From the NCBI GenBank assembly GCA_033032865.1, contig JAWHQI010000257.1, positions 1,302,001 to 1,366,000 on the forward strand: a DNA stretch of 64,000 bases, in the 5' to 3' direction. The notes beneath the pieces were generated by a model, which ran no database searches, was not told where the DNA came from, and was given only the letters and a program-made list of their open reading frames with translations. The position numbers were made by a program, and so were the translations under genes. This DNA comes from Dactylorhiza incarnata (taxonomy: Eukaryota > Streptophyta > Magnoliopsida > Asparagales > Orchidaceae). Within the stretch, counting starts at the first letter, position 1; each line of letters starts with the position of its first letter. Below, piece by piece: positions 51,444-62,503 of the stretch.

Positions 51444-52709
51444 GAACTCAACCTATAAAATGTTAAAAAGAGCCCTTCTACAAAAAGATCTTCTAATGGA
51501 ATATTATAGTTTACTTAATATTGAACACGGTTTAGGTGAAACTGATTGGACCATAATAGAATATTATGTAGATTTACTAAAGTGTTTTTATAGGGCCACC
51601 GTTGTTTTATCTGAAGTGTATTATCCAACGAGCGCATTAGTGATTGAACATTTCGTAAATATCACAGAAAAATTTAGTTATTATAGAAAACACCAAGGTT
51701 GGGCTCCTTTAATTAAAGTAATGGAAGAAATTTTTTTAAAATATTATGGAGAAATACCGCCTATGTTTTCGTGTGCCGCCGCTTTAAATCCGCTACTTAA
51801 CGTAGAAGACGTAGAAAATTTGATCGACGAAATCAATACTAATCTAACCTTAAATATAAATTATGATGATGCTGACCCCGTTAGTAGTACAAATTTTACT
51901 AATTTTTTTACGCAAAGTTATAATTATTACAATAACTTATACGGGTCACGACCCCGCGAAGAAATAACGCAACCCAAAACGAAGGATAGTCTTAAAAATA
52001 AAATTTTAGATTTAGCTTCTAAGAAAAAAACGCGCACATCTGGTAGTTTAGATGAATTAGGATTATACACAAAAACTCAATTTAGCGATTTTATGAGTTC
52101 GGACGAGATCGAAAACTTCGATATCTTAAATTGGTGGAAAGGTAAAGCTAATACCTATCCTGTTTTGGCCTGTATGGCCCGTGATTTATTAACTGTCCAA
52201 GCTAGTGCAGTAGCTTCGGAGTCTGCTTTTTCTCTTAGTGGCAGAGTTTTGAACGAGAGGAGGAGCCGGCTTAACGAAGATTCGCTGGAGGTTTGCATAT
52301 GCTACAAGGACTACTTGGACAGCGTAAAGAGGAAGCAGCACATAACAGCTTTGGATGATAGCTCGGAGGAGATAGAAGACGAAATGGACGCGTTGAACTT
52401 GAATCTACAGGATGATTAAATCCGCAATCCAATCTAAATGTACTTTTTTTAAAATATGTAAATTTTTTAATTAAATTTTATAAGAATCATAGCTTTTATA
52501 GGTTTGTATTTTCAATTTTGTATTTTGTACAAATGTACGACTTAAATTTTGTAATATTTTAAATTTTTGTACCAAATTTTCAATATTAATAAAAATTTTT
52601 GTTCCAAATTTTAGTTCAAATTTTTGTTCAATATTAATAAAATGTCATTATTTATTATTTATAAAAATAAAAAATTAAAAAATTATAATTTAATTAAAAA
52701 AAAGAAAAA

Positions 52710-52905
52710 ACCGGGCCGGCCCGGATCGGGCCCGAGACCGGCCCGGTCCTGCCCGGCCCGGCCTGAAGGGCCGGAGCAGGCAGCATATCAGTGCTGCCTG
52801 CCCGGCCCGGGCCGGCCCGATTCCAGGGGAGGACCGGGCCGGCCCGGCCCGATGCAAGAAAAAGCCCGATCGGGCCCGGTCCAGGCCGGCCCGATCGGGC
52901 TTTAT
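52710..52905. repeat. hAT right subterminal GGCCCG array
   Basis: The same motifs as at the left end, over about 195 bp. Confidence 0.85.
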
Positions 52906-52937
52906 GTTCAGGACTACTCATGCTGCAAATCACGTAC

Positions 52938-53482
52938 GGAAAATTTTCACACGAGGAGAGGACTTTCCACGTGAGAGGGACTACATGATGAGAGGGTAGC
53001 GTTTGGACTAATTGAAAAAATGTTATATGGAAATCAAATTAGATTATATGAATCAATATTATTTGAAGTAAAATATTTTGAGTATCTAACGAAAATTTTA
53101 TTTGCAGATCAAGAAATGAAGCATCAAAATAGAACAATGCCACAGCGAAAACTAGATTGCCGACCTACTCATGAAACCTGTGAGTAGTGATAGTTTCGTC
53201 GGCTTACAAGAAAAGGGTAGGGCTATAAAAAATCCAAGTTAAGGCAAGAGGGGTATAAAAAGTAACTTCAAATTTATTTCTGCCTCTCGTTGTCTACTTT
53301 GATCGTAGGTTCAAATTTATCCGGAGGATATAATTTCATATGATTCCACTCTGACGCTTGTTTGTCGAAAAAAAACTTCACACACCGCATTATAATTAAC
53401 ACCGTGTTCTCATACATATTAAGTAGTTTTTTTTACGGTATCTATACTTCGCTTTTAATTAACTCGCCATTGATATGAACTT
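52938..53482. other. No gene seen
   Basis: AT-rich spacer; a 5-bp AACTT at 53478-53482 is the target duplication of the next element. Confidence 0.6.
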
Positions 53483-54854
53483 TGATGGGTACTCATACAA
53501 GACTCTTACTCATTTATATGCATAAGAAGAGGTGGTTACCCCCAAGGCCACTATCATGATGAGGGGAGAGTGGGGAAGTGGGCAAACCCACTCCCTCCAT
53601 GACCACCCGCCCTCGTCGGACCACCCACAACCGCGCGGCAACACTACCGCGCGGCGCAACCGCACGGTAGCGCGCGCGGTAGCGCGCAGGCCGCCCCTCC
53701 ACGGGGGCGCAACCTAACCGCACCACCTTGGGGTGCGGCCAAGCCGCACCTTTGGTGGGGTGCGGCCAAGCCGCACCCTTGGTGGGGTGCGGCCTAACCG
53801 CACCCCTTGGGGTGCGGGCAAGCCCCCTCCACACGGAGGGGTTCAGGGGTGTCCGCCCTCTCCAGGCTCGCTGTGCGCCCTTTGGGCCCCGATTTTCACT
53901 CGGAGCGCTCCCGCGCTCGTAACATGCTCAGAACGTCTCTAAGCGCGTTCGGAGCACTTTCGTGTTCGTTGCACGCTCAGAACGCTTCTGAGCGCGCTTA
54001 CGCGCTCGGAACACTTTCGCATTTCTGACATGCTCACATTTCGTCTTTATGATACGCTCACATTTTGTCTTTCTAGCATGCTCACATTTTGTCTTTCTAG
54101 TTTCTCAGATTGCAGGAACGGCTTGTCGCCTTTTTCGCCTTCAACAAAGCTGCCCGAACTGCCCGAGGGCGAGACGGTCATTTACGAAAAATGACGATCC
54201 GTGTGCTCCGAACCGGAAAATATGATTCGTCCGCCAGGTGGTTACGGTGGTTACAACGGTGAAATTACCGGACTACCCCCGGCCAAAGCTATAAAAGGAG
54301 CCACAGGGCTTCATTTCAAGGGACCGTGCCTTCTGCACCCGGGAGAGCTCCTTGAAGATTTCCACGGAATTCTCCTTCGGCGCTCGAAGATCTCCATCGT
54401 GGACTTGAAGATTTATCTCATCCCGAAAGGCGACTCACCATTCTCACTTTCGTTCCCCGAAGCATTCTCACTTTCGTTCCCCGGAGCATTCTCACTTTCG
54501 TTCCCCGGAGCATTTTCACTTTTGTTCCCCACAGTTCTCAGAAGGAAAAAAGACTTAGTTTTCCGAGAGGTGGCCTGTCACCCTCGGAACACCCTCTCTC
54601 TCTCTATTATTGTAACGAGCGGCGGCCTGTCGCGCTCGGCTTCTAAACACCTAATTGTAAGCTTTGAGAAGATAGTGAAGTTTGGTCGGCACAGCTCCGA
54701 CCACGTGATTTTTTACCCTTTCCGGGTTTTCCACGTCAAAAAATCCCAGTGTGCTCAACGAATCTCTAATTGACTGTTTGCGCGCTCGGTTCGCTTCCGA
54801 GCTAAGGTGGTTCAATTCGATCGGTCTACTAGAGCACTCGAGCGACCCGCAACA
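53483..54854 (+). repeat. 5' LTR of the Tat-like element
   Basis: TATAAAAG promoter at 54290-54297. Contains self-complementary units GGTGCGGC-CAA-GCCGCACC (53735-53815) and 24-bp units TTCTCACTTTCGTTCCCCGG (54443-54530, four copies). Confidence 0.9.
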
Positions 54855-54874
54855 GTTTGGCGCCGTCTGTGGGA
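54855..54874 (+). promoter_or_regulatory. Primer-binding site
   Basis: TTTGGCGCCGTCTGTGGGAA directly follows the 5' LTR, as in Tat elements. The tRNA is not assigned. Confidence 0.75.
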
Positions 54875-56210
54875 ATGGATTCCCAACTACCGAGCAAAGG
54901 ATTTCCGAACGCAGTGCCCGCTTCACCTGAGTTCACGGAACCAGCAAGAGTGGACACCTCCCCCGAACTATCCGACGCATGGATTTCCTCAATCCATGAA
55001 GGCCCGGCGAAAAGAGCGCTCATCGTTGCACGCATCCTACCCCAGTGGCTTGGATCAACTAGCAAGTCTGCCCCTCTCGCGGCGGGGCAGGATCCGAACG
55101 ATGTCACGCATCAGCAAAGGCGAACCCCCCCTGTCAAAGTCGATTTTGGCATACCCAGCTCCATCATGGCTAAAGATCCCGCACTACAAGGAGTTCCACG
55201 GGGCAGAGGATCCGTACGAGCACGTTAATCACTTCTTGATAAGGATGCGAACATTCGGACTTCCTGACCAAATCAGCTGCAAGATCTTCACCGAGACACT
55301 GCGCGGAGACGCCCTCCGCTGGTATCAATCTCTGCCAAATGGAGTGATCCACAACTTCACCGAGTTGTCCCAACTGTTCGTTGAATGGCAAGAAGCGCGT
55401 GCACCGAGGATCCACGAAGAAAAGCGAGAAGAGCCCGAAATGAACGAGTTGCCCCGCCTAGGGGAAGCGGGACGAATCAAGCGGCAAGAAAAGATCTACA
55501 CAAGTTTCCACCAGGAGCGTCCCCGTGGATGGTTGGACTTCGCCTTAAACACAAGCATAGACAATCCATCCTGTGAACTAAGGAGGGCGTTGATAACCCA
55601 TCGCATCTCGTTCAATATCCTGTTCGTGGCAGCCGTGGTGCGGCTCAAACTCCTAAGAGGGAACCTCAAGCTCAGTGCCAGCGACGCAGAGCTCTCAGAA
55701 GGAACTATGGTACCCACCATAGGAGTCGTCAACCTCCCCGTCCAAGTAGGGATGCACTCGGAACCCGTCCCGTACGATGTTCAGTTCGTCATCGCAGAGG
55801 CAGACTCCCCCTACGACGCAATATTTGGGAGCCTCCTACTCGACGCCCTGGACCACGACGTTTTCCTGTCTGGACGCATGGCCAACAAAGGGAGAATCCT
55901 CAAGGATGCAATTCGTGGTTTCGACACAGCCGTAGCCGAGCTCCCTTGGATCAACTACGACCCATCGCCAAAACCAAATTCTGAGAAGCAAGGCGCGCGG
56001 GAGGGCCGCGCAACCCTCGCATTGGCGGAAAAAGCTAATCTTCTGGCACTGGCAAACCCTCTACAACTTGGGGACACATGTCGCAAGAGAATGAGACAGC
56101 AACAACAGTTCGAGAAGGCCGTACCGCCCATTCAGAGCCAAGCAGACCGCTCCCGAGGACTAGCAAATCAAAGCTCTCAGGTCTACACCCCGTTAAATGC
56201 CCCCCGCTAG
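54875..56210 (+). pseudogene. Tat gag-protease fusion frame
   Basis: ATG 54875 (MDSQLPSKGFPN) gives a gag-like N-terminus in one frame to about 55170. The gag core lies in another frame, open from 54807 to 56210: IPHYKEFHGAEDPYEHVNHF, LRGDALRWYQSLP and LSQLFVEWQEARAP. It is joined directly to the end of a protease (VVNLPVQVGMHSE, YDAIFGSLLLDALD). The gag C-terminus, zinc knuckle and protease active-site triad are missing at the join (near 55580-55650). The 467-codon frame has stayed open despite the deletion. Without a nucleic-acid-binding knuckle its packaging role is doubtful. Confidence 0.8.
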
Positions 56211-56640
56211 CATATACTGTCTGTCATCTACAGCAGCAAAATAATCAACTAGCCCAGACCGCTCTCCCAGCACAGGGGAGATCAATCCCAGTTTTGCAAT
56301 TTCCACAAAGGCAGATGACATCGTACGGAGCACTATGCCCGGTTGAAGGAAGAAATTGAACGCCTTGTCCAGTCAGGACATCTCGAGGCTTTCCGCGCAG
56401 AAGCGCAGAAGGATGCCACCAAGGATCGAACGCTGGGTCACCGCCGCCCACCATGCTGAGCAACCGAAAGAGCTTAAGCAAGCGCCGCGCAAAGGGAGCG
56501 CGATGTTACCTTCTCTCTCGTCAAACTTGTATCTGAAATTTATTAGCTCAGGAGCCGCAAGATTGCACTTGCGTGTGTATTAATGTTAATTTTCTAATTA
56601 TGTTTTTCCTGTGCTAAACTACTATACTGCAGGAACCCGC

Positions 56641-57205
56641 TTTGGGGCCCTGCCCCGGGGACTTTGCACCGCCGTCGATTGAAGGTTCGCTCTTCTCCTC
56701 CGTCGTCGAGTCCCGGCATCGTAGGGGCCTGCCCCCTTACGTTCGCCCTCGGTTTGAATACACCAGCTATTCACCGGCCACTTTGGGGCCTTGCCCCGGG
56801 GACTTTGCACCGCCGTCGATTGAAGGTTCGCCCTTCTCCTCCGTCGTCGAGTCCCGGCGTCGTAGGGGCCTGCCCCCCTTACGTTCGCCCCCCCGGTTTG
56901 AATACACCAGCTATTCACCGGCCACTTTGGGGCCCTGCCCCGGGGACTTTGCACCGCCGTCGATTGAAGGTTCGCCCTTCTCCTCCGCCGTCGAGTCCCG
57001 GCGTCGTAGGGGCCTGCCCCCTTACGTTCGCCCCTCGGTTTGAATACACTAGCTATTCACCGGCCACTTTGGGGCCCTACCCTAGGGACTTTGCACCGCC
57101 GTAGATTGAAGGTTCGCCCTTCTCCTCCGCCGTCGAGTCCCGGCGTCGTAGGGGCATGCCCCCCTTACATTCGCCCACGGTTTGAATACACCCGCTATTC
57201 ACGGA
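56641..57205. repeat. ~142-bp tandem repeat, 4 copies
   Basis: Units starting TTTGGGGCCCTGCCCCGGGG at 56641, 56782, 56926 and 57068. Long frames over them are repeat translations. Confidence 0.95.
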
Positions 57206-57207
57206 CC

Positions 57208-57390
57208 AAACTTATTTTCTATTATGTAAAAAGCTGCGAGCTCAGACTCGCGCAAACTTATTTTCTATTATGTAAAAAAACCGCGAGCTCAGACTCGCGC
57301 AAACTTATTTTCTAAAAATCCACGGGCCCAGACTCGCCTAAACTAATTTTTTGTGAAAAAGCCGCGAGATCAAACTCGCGCAAACTCATC
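57208..57390. repeat. ~46-bp tandem repeat, about 4 copies
   Basis: AAACTTATTTTCTATTATG...GCGAGCTCAGACTCGCGC at 57208, 57254 and 57301, then a diverged unit. Confidence 0.9.
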
Positions 57391-57562
57391 TGTAATTTTG
57401 GAAATACCATCAAGCTATGCAGGTGTCAATAGCCAAAACAACATGATCAAACAAAGAAATAAATGCAACATGTACAATAAGGGAATACAATCAAGCCTAA
57501 ACGCGGCGCTACACGCAAACAAACAACAATATGGAAAGCAGAAAAGAGAAAGATAACCAACA

Positions 57563-59198
57563 TCAGTCCTCGGCTACATCAGAGTAGTCATCCCCTGAAA
57601 GGTCCCCAACTCCGAGGCCTGCGGTGTCGCACCCAAACTTCTTCCCCATCATACGGAGAGTCTTCTGAACGCCTCTCTGAAAGGCAACTTCGCGCACATC
57701 TGCTATCAAGGGATCAACCTCCTTCGTCATAACCTCGACACGAATCTCCTCCGCCATCTGGAACCGCTCTTCTACAAAAGCAAGAGAATCTTTGTACTCA
57801 GACACTCCATCCGCCTTGGCCTCCCCGAGGATACGCTCGATCGACGACAGTCGGTCCACCTCACTCCTCAAAAAGCCCAACTCCCCCTCCAGGCGGAACA
57901 TCTCCCCCTGAGCTTCTGACAGCTGGCGAAGGGCATCCTGGGCGAGCACCTTGTCACCACCATACTCCGCACGCAGCTTCTCGACCTCGGATCGGGAAGA
58001 AGAGATATCGGCCTCCAACTGCTTGATGTGAGACAGGTCGCGATCCCTCTTCTTCTGCAAAACGGACATATCGCTCCTCACCACACGCAGCTCCTCCTGA
58101 AGAGCGAAGTAGCTATCCTTGAGGCCCACGTAGCAGTCGTTTCACGTGAGAGCAACACTGGTTAGAACATCGGCCTGCGGATAAAAGATAAACAGTCAGC
58201 ATACCAAAGCAACAATGGGAAAAAGGTATCTGAGGCTAGAAAAAGAGAACTTTACTTACCGTCGAAGTCATCGCCTGAAGAGAAGAAGAAACTCGCCTCG
58301 TCGGCGGCAAGGGGGGAGGCGGCGGCAAGTCTCCCTGTGGGACCCGGTCGGCAGCAGGAGACGCCAAAATCTCAACCTCTGCATTGGACGGAATCAGCTC
58401 CCCCCTGCGGCGGCTCGGGCCGGCCTCATGATCATGGCTCCTAGACGCCGGTGGGATAGAGCACGAGCTAGAGCCTCTGTTCCTTATAACAACCCTCCTC
58501 CTCTTCCCACGATCTAAAGGAACAACGGCCGCCCGCTCGGCATCCCAAGAAAGCCCCACCGAGAGCAGTCGACTTTCCTCCACGCAACTGGAAATACAGA
58601 ACAAGGCCTTCGAAAGCCCTTCTCGGCCAGGGAAACCAGGGATAGGGAGGAACTCATTCTCCCGTCCAGTCTGCCGGCGGCAACGTCCAGGAAGTGCTCT
58701 CCATAGCTCCGACAACTCCCATCGATTCCGAACGTACCCGTAAAGGGTATTCCAGTGGCGGTAATCAGTCTTCTCCCCAAAGTGAAACCAGCTCTTGTCG
58801 CTTCGGACTTCAATACGGCCACCTAAGTCGGTAGAAACCTCGCACCAATCCTTGAAAATCTCGAGCGAAAAGCGCGCGCTATGCTCCCGTAAAAATACTA
58901 CCGTCCCCATGATGTTTGCCATCCCGGCAGGGGTAAACTGGGTAATCGGAACATGGCAAAACCGAAGTATCTCAACAACCTCCTCAGAGGGAGGAAGGCG
59001 AAAACTAGATTTCAGACAGCTCTCAGAAAGGGTCATAAAACCGGTTGGCGGATTTTGAGCGCGCTCCTCCACCCGCGGAATTTTCACCTCGACGTCAGAA
59101 GGCAACCCAAACCGCTTTCGCATTATATCAATCCACGTAACATCAAGAGTGGAACGCAGGCGCATCGGCCTTGACTGGTCACCCCGTTTCGAAGCCTG
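57563..59198 (-). CDS. Antisense Tat-element gene, two exons seen (gypsy-type transposon domain plus coiled coil)
   Basis: Exon A 58260-59198: acceptor TTGCTTTCAG|GCTTCG at 59199, donor GACG|GTAAGTAAAG at 58260/58259. Exon B 57563-58174: acceptor TTATCCGCAG|GCCGAT. The frame joins exactly. Exon A encodes WIDIMRKRFGLPSDVEV, LPPSEEVVEILRFCHVPITQ and WCEVSTDLGGRIE, comparable to the PF04195-type domain, then a basic/Ser-rich region. Exon B is a long coiled coil (EELRVVRSDMSVLQKKRDRD onward). One TGA (near 58142) lies early in exon B. An upstream exon probably lies in the GC-rich stretch 59201-59570 but was not found. The same architecture appears at 17216-19014. Confidence 0.65.
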
Positions 59199-59200
59199 AA

Positions 59201-59570
59201 AGCAACAAAAATAATATATAAAAAATAAGAGATGCGCATATCAAGCAACTAACCGCGCACGCACATCAAGCCGCGCGCACAACTAAACACGTGCGCAGCA
59301 GCCCGCACAAACAGCAAACCGCGCGTGCATGGCAGCCCGCACGCACAACAAGGCGCACGCTCGGCAAGCCCGTGCGCGGCAGCCCACGCACGACAACCCG
59401 CGGCAGCCCGCGTGCGACAGCCTGCACGCGCGCGGCAACTCCGCACGCAAGGCAGCCCGCGCACCGGCCGGGCGCGCATCCGCTGCGAGGTTCGCCTGGC
59501 GCGGACCACGCGGCCCCCCGAAACCTTCGCACTCCTCCGCACGAAAGCTTGGACTCCGAAGGTTTGGGGG
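59201..59570. repeat. GC-rich CGCAC/GCCCGC low-complexity stretch
   Basis: Repeats of GCGCACGC and GCAGCCCGC between the antisense gene and the 3' LTR. Long frames on both strands reflect composition. Confidence 0.75.
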
Positions 59571-59575
59571 GCTTA

Positions 59576-60946
59576 TGACGTGTACTCATACAAGACTCTT
59601 ATTCATTTATATGCATAAGAAGAGGTGGTTACTCCCCAAGGCCACTATCATGATGAGGGGAGAGTGGGGAAGTGGGCAAGCCCACTCCCTCCAGGACCAA
59701 CCGCCCTCGTCGGACCACCCACAACCGCGTGGCAACATTACCGTGCGGCGCTACAGAACGGTAGCGCGCGCGGTAGCGCGCAGGCCGCCCCTCCACGGGG
59801 GCGCAGCCTAACCGCACCCCCTTGGGGTGCGACCAGGCCGCACCCTTGGTGGGGTCCGGCCACGCCGCACCCCTGGTGGGGTGCGGCCACGCCGCATCCC
59901 TCGTGGGGTGCGGCGTAACCGCACCCCTTGGGGTGCGGGCAAGCCCCCTCCACACGGAGGGGTTCGGGGGTGTCCGCCCTCTCCAGGCTCGTTGTGCGCT
60001 CTTTGGGCCCCAGTTTTCACTCGGAGCGCTCCCGCGCTCGTAACATGCTCAGAACGCCTCTAAGCGCGTTCGGAGCACTTCTGTGTTCGTTGCACGCTCA
60101 GAACGCTTCTTAGCGCGCTTACGCGCCTGGAACACTTTCGCATTTCTGACATGCTCACATTTTGTCTTTATGATATGCTCACATTTTGTCTTTATAGCAT
60201 GCTCACATTTTGTCTTTCTAGTTTCTCAGATTGCAGGAACGGCTTGTCGCCTTTTTCGCCTTCAACAAAGCTGCCCAAACTGCCCGAGGGCGAGACGGTC
60301 ATTTACGAAAAATGGCGATCCGTATGCTCCAAACTGGAAAATATGATTCGTCCACCAGGTGGTTACGGTGGTTACAACGGTGAAATTACCGGACTACCCC
60401 CGGCCAAAGCTATAAAAGGAGCCCCATGGCTTCATTTCAAGGGACCTTGCCTTCTGCACCCGGGAGAGCTCCTTGAAGATTTCCACGAAATTCTCCTTTG
60501 GCGCTCGAAGATCTCCATCGTGGATTTGCAGATTTCCCTCATCCCGAAAGGCGACTCAACATTCTCACTTTCGTTCCCCGGAGCATTTTCACTTTCGTTC
60601 CCCGGAGCATTCTCACTTTTGTTCCCCACAGTTCTCAGAAGGAAAAAGACTTAGTTTTCCGAGAGGTGGACTGTCACCCTCGGAACACCCTCTCTCTATT
60701 ATTGTAACGAGCGGCGGCCTGTCGCGCCCGGCTTCTAAAGACCTAATTGTAAGCTCTGAGAAGATAGTGAAGTTTGGTCGGCACAGCTCCGGCCACGTGG
60801 TTTTTTACCCTTTCCGGGTTTTCAACGTCAAAAAGTCCCAGTGTGCTCAACAAATCTCTAATTGACTATTTGCGCGCTGGGTTCACTTCCGAGCTAAGGT
60901 GGTTCAATTCGACCGGTCTACCAGAGCACCCGAGCGACCCGCAACA
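59576..60946 (+). repeat. 3' LTR of the Tat-like element
   Basis: TATAAAAG at 60411-60418. Has one more ~33-bp GGTGCGGC unit (59815-59935) and one fewer 24-bp TTCTCACTTTCG unit (60560-60630) than the 5' LTR, so the lengths nearly cancel. Confidence 0.9.
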
Positions 60947-60951
60947 AACTT

Positions 60952-61190
60952 TACGAAGTGGTCTAATGAACGCTCACATCATTGGCGAAGCCAAAAATAC
61001 ATGCTCGTCGGGCCGAGCATATGAAGAATGTGAGTGAAGAGTTTAAGGAATTCCAACCCTCCAACCCTCCCTCTATTTAACTTCTTAAGAAGAAGAAAAC
61101 CACAATAAAATTTCATGTTAATTATTTTTTAATAAAAAATTAAACCATTGGGCTGGCAGTCCACTGTTGCCTAACGACTAGAATATCATT
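60952..61190. other. No gene seen
   Basis: Spacer continuing the sequence interrupted at 53478 by the Tat-like element. Confidence 0.5.
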
Positions 61191-61648
61191 GGTAGTAGAA
61201 ATTTGACTTTTAGTGATGAAAATTTTCATCCCTAAAGATTAGATTTTGGTCACTAAAGACAATTAGTGACCAAACCCAGTTTGTCACGAGACGGTTACGA
61301 ATGCCCCGCCACTAAATGTAAGGGACTAAAAAAAATTTCGTCACTAATTGTGTATATTTAGTGGCCAAAATAATTACAGTAACTAAAAGAGGTTTTAGTG
61401 ACCAAATTGACTTGGTCACCAAATAAAGTTTTGGTGACCAAATTAATTTGGTCACCAAATGTAATATCAGTGTCCGAATTTATTCGGTCGCTAGCTGAAC
61501 TGTTAGTGACCAAGTTGATTTGGTCACTAAATGTAAGATCAACGACCGAATTGGTTCGGTCACTATATGAACTTTTAGTGACCAAATTGATTCGGCCACT
61601 ACATGAAGTTTTGGTGACCGAATGGATTCGGTCACTAAATAAAGTTTT
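61191..61648. mobile_element. CACTA transposon end with palindromic subterminal repeats
   Basis: A start resembling CACTA ends (CATTGGTAGTAGAAATTTG) is followed by about eight units of GTGACCAAATTGATTTGGTCAC or GTGACCGAATGGATTCGGTCAC, each a near-palindrome, at 30-60-bp spacing. CACTA elements have such subterminal transposase sites. Cut at 61649 by an LTR element; the remainder is outside the window. Confidence 0.7.
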
Positions 61649-62445
61649 TATACAACCCTCATTCTCCGAGGGTGGGTCCGTCTCAAGGCCACGAAGGCAG
61701 GAGTCAAAGTCAACGCAGAAGTCCCTTGGAGTTCGTCGAACGCAGGCTCTCGGAGTTCGTCGAACGCAGGCTCTCGGAGTTCGTCGAACGCAGGCTCTCG
61801 GAGTTCGTCGAACGCAGGCTCTCGGAATTCGTCGAATGCAGGTTCTCGGAGTTCGTCGAACGAAGGAAGGTCAAGAGTTTTGGTTGTGCGAGAAGGTACT
61901 TACTCGCACAAGACGAGGAGGAAAGACCTGCCCGGCGTTCACCTACCCGGCCAGGCGAGGAGGTCGTGAGTTCGGCCCAACTCGCCTATAGGCGACTTAG
62001 CCAACCAACTCGCCAGTTAGGTCTGAGGTCCTAACCTACTCGCCAACTTATTGCCTTGTATAAAAAACCAACTATAGGGGGTCAGGGATAGCCATCCGCT
62101 CCCCCCCCCTTATAGGATTTGTCTATGAATAGACCCCCGGGGGTACCAGGAATGGCACTTGTAAAAATCAGAGTTGCACCCCCCCCCCCCTTTGACAGAT
62201 AAAAATCTTCCCTAACAAGTGCCTACCTAGTACCAAGCTCGGCCATTCGTGGTTTTGGAGGAGAAGACTCTTTTGAGCTTCTGGGTACGTGGTGGGACCT
62301 CCCTGCCGCAGCACCTGAGGTTGTGTCCTTTATCTCTCCGTTTCGCTTGTCGTGGCTAACCAAACCTTCTCGTTAAACCGCTGGGCAAGTAGCCTCAGGC
62401 TGCATTGATCTGAATTTTGGGGCCAGGATTTTCCAGGCGTCAACA
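61649..62445 (+). repeat. 5' LTR of a Tat-like gypsy element
   Basis: Starts TATACAACCCTCATTCTCC (the solo LTR has TGAACAACCCTC), ends GGCGTCAACA. Shares TCGCCTATAGGCGAC (near 61982), the C run before TATAGGATTTGTC, and TACGTGGTGGGACC with 50784-51443. About 137 bp longer, mainly through a 24-bp minisatellite. Confidence 0.85.
61727..61866. repeat. 24-bp minisatellite inside the LTR, about 6 copies
   Basis: GGAGTTCGTCGAACGCAGGC units with exact 24-bp spacing. Absent from the related solo LTR. Confidence 0.95.
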
Positions 62446-62503
62446 CTTTGGTGTGGTGAGCGTGGATCACGGCCAGAGGAAGAAAGTCTGGTAGAAAAGT
62501 GAG

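Larger units (their letters stand above)
49796..52419 (+). pseudogene. hAT transposase, interrupted
   Basis: One reading frame from ATG 49796 to TAA 52417-52419 if the LTR (50784-51443) and one GAACT are ignored. Breaks are TGA at 49877-49879, TAG at 50150-50152 and the LTR insertion. Features: Ser-rich start; BED finger CKMCSKLL...LVRHQKSC (about residues 41-63); RNase H-like fold with SLTSDVWTS, HWIDPISWELNKR, SFDNASNND-like SLDNASNND and CVCHVLNLVV; then MPIRWN at the break and STYKMLKRAL after it; dimerisation domain YPVLACMARDLL, ASAVASESAFSLSGR, NERRSRL. Full length for the family (about 650 residues), so inactivation is by point stops and insertion only. Confidence 0.95.
49280..52916 (+). 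mobile_element. hAT transposon (Ac/Tag-like) with nested solo LTR
   Basis: Terminal TAGTCCTGAACA at the left, inverse TGTTCAGGACTA at the right. Perfect 8-bp duplication CTCATGCT at 49272-49279 and 52917-52924. Next to both ends lie dense GGCCCG/CGGGCC arrays. One near-complete transposase gene, split by a solo LTR. Confidence 0.95.
49089..52937. mobile_element. MITE split by a hAT element
   Basis: The arms GTACGTGATT and AATCACGTAC, then CATGAGCATG...TGTTGAT and GTCAACGCACCATGCTCATG, pair as a foldback of about 210 bp once the hAT (49280-52916) and one 8-bp duplication are ignored. Confidence 0.65.
53483..60946 (+). mobile_element. Complete non-autonomous Tat-like gypsy element, 7.5 kb
   Basis: LTRs 53483-54854 and 59576-60946, each about 1.37 kb (TGAYGKGTACTC...CGCAACA). 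Perfect duplication AACTT at 53478-53482 and 60947-60951. The primer-binding site begins GTTTGGCGCCGTC right after the 5' LTR, the type seen in Tat/Athila. Order inside: gag, protease remnant, ~142-bp tandem repeats, ~46-bp repeats, spliced antisense gene, purine-rich tract (near 59558-59570), 3' LTR. Reverse transcriptase, RNase H and integrase are deleted, so it needs help from another element. Confidence 0.95.

Noticed and set aside
56622..57315. Pro/Arg-rich frames of 90-146 codons on both strands
   Set aside because: They follow the 142-bp tandem repeat unit.
59249..59811. Several overlapping Ala/Arg/Cys-rich frames
   Set aside because: GC-rich low-complexity DNA; frames on both strands at once.
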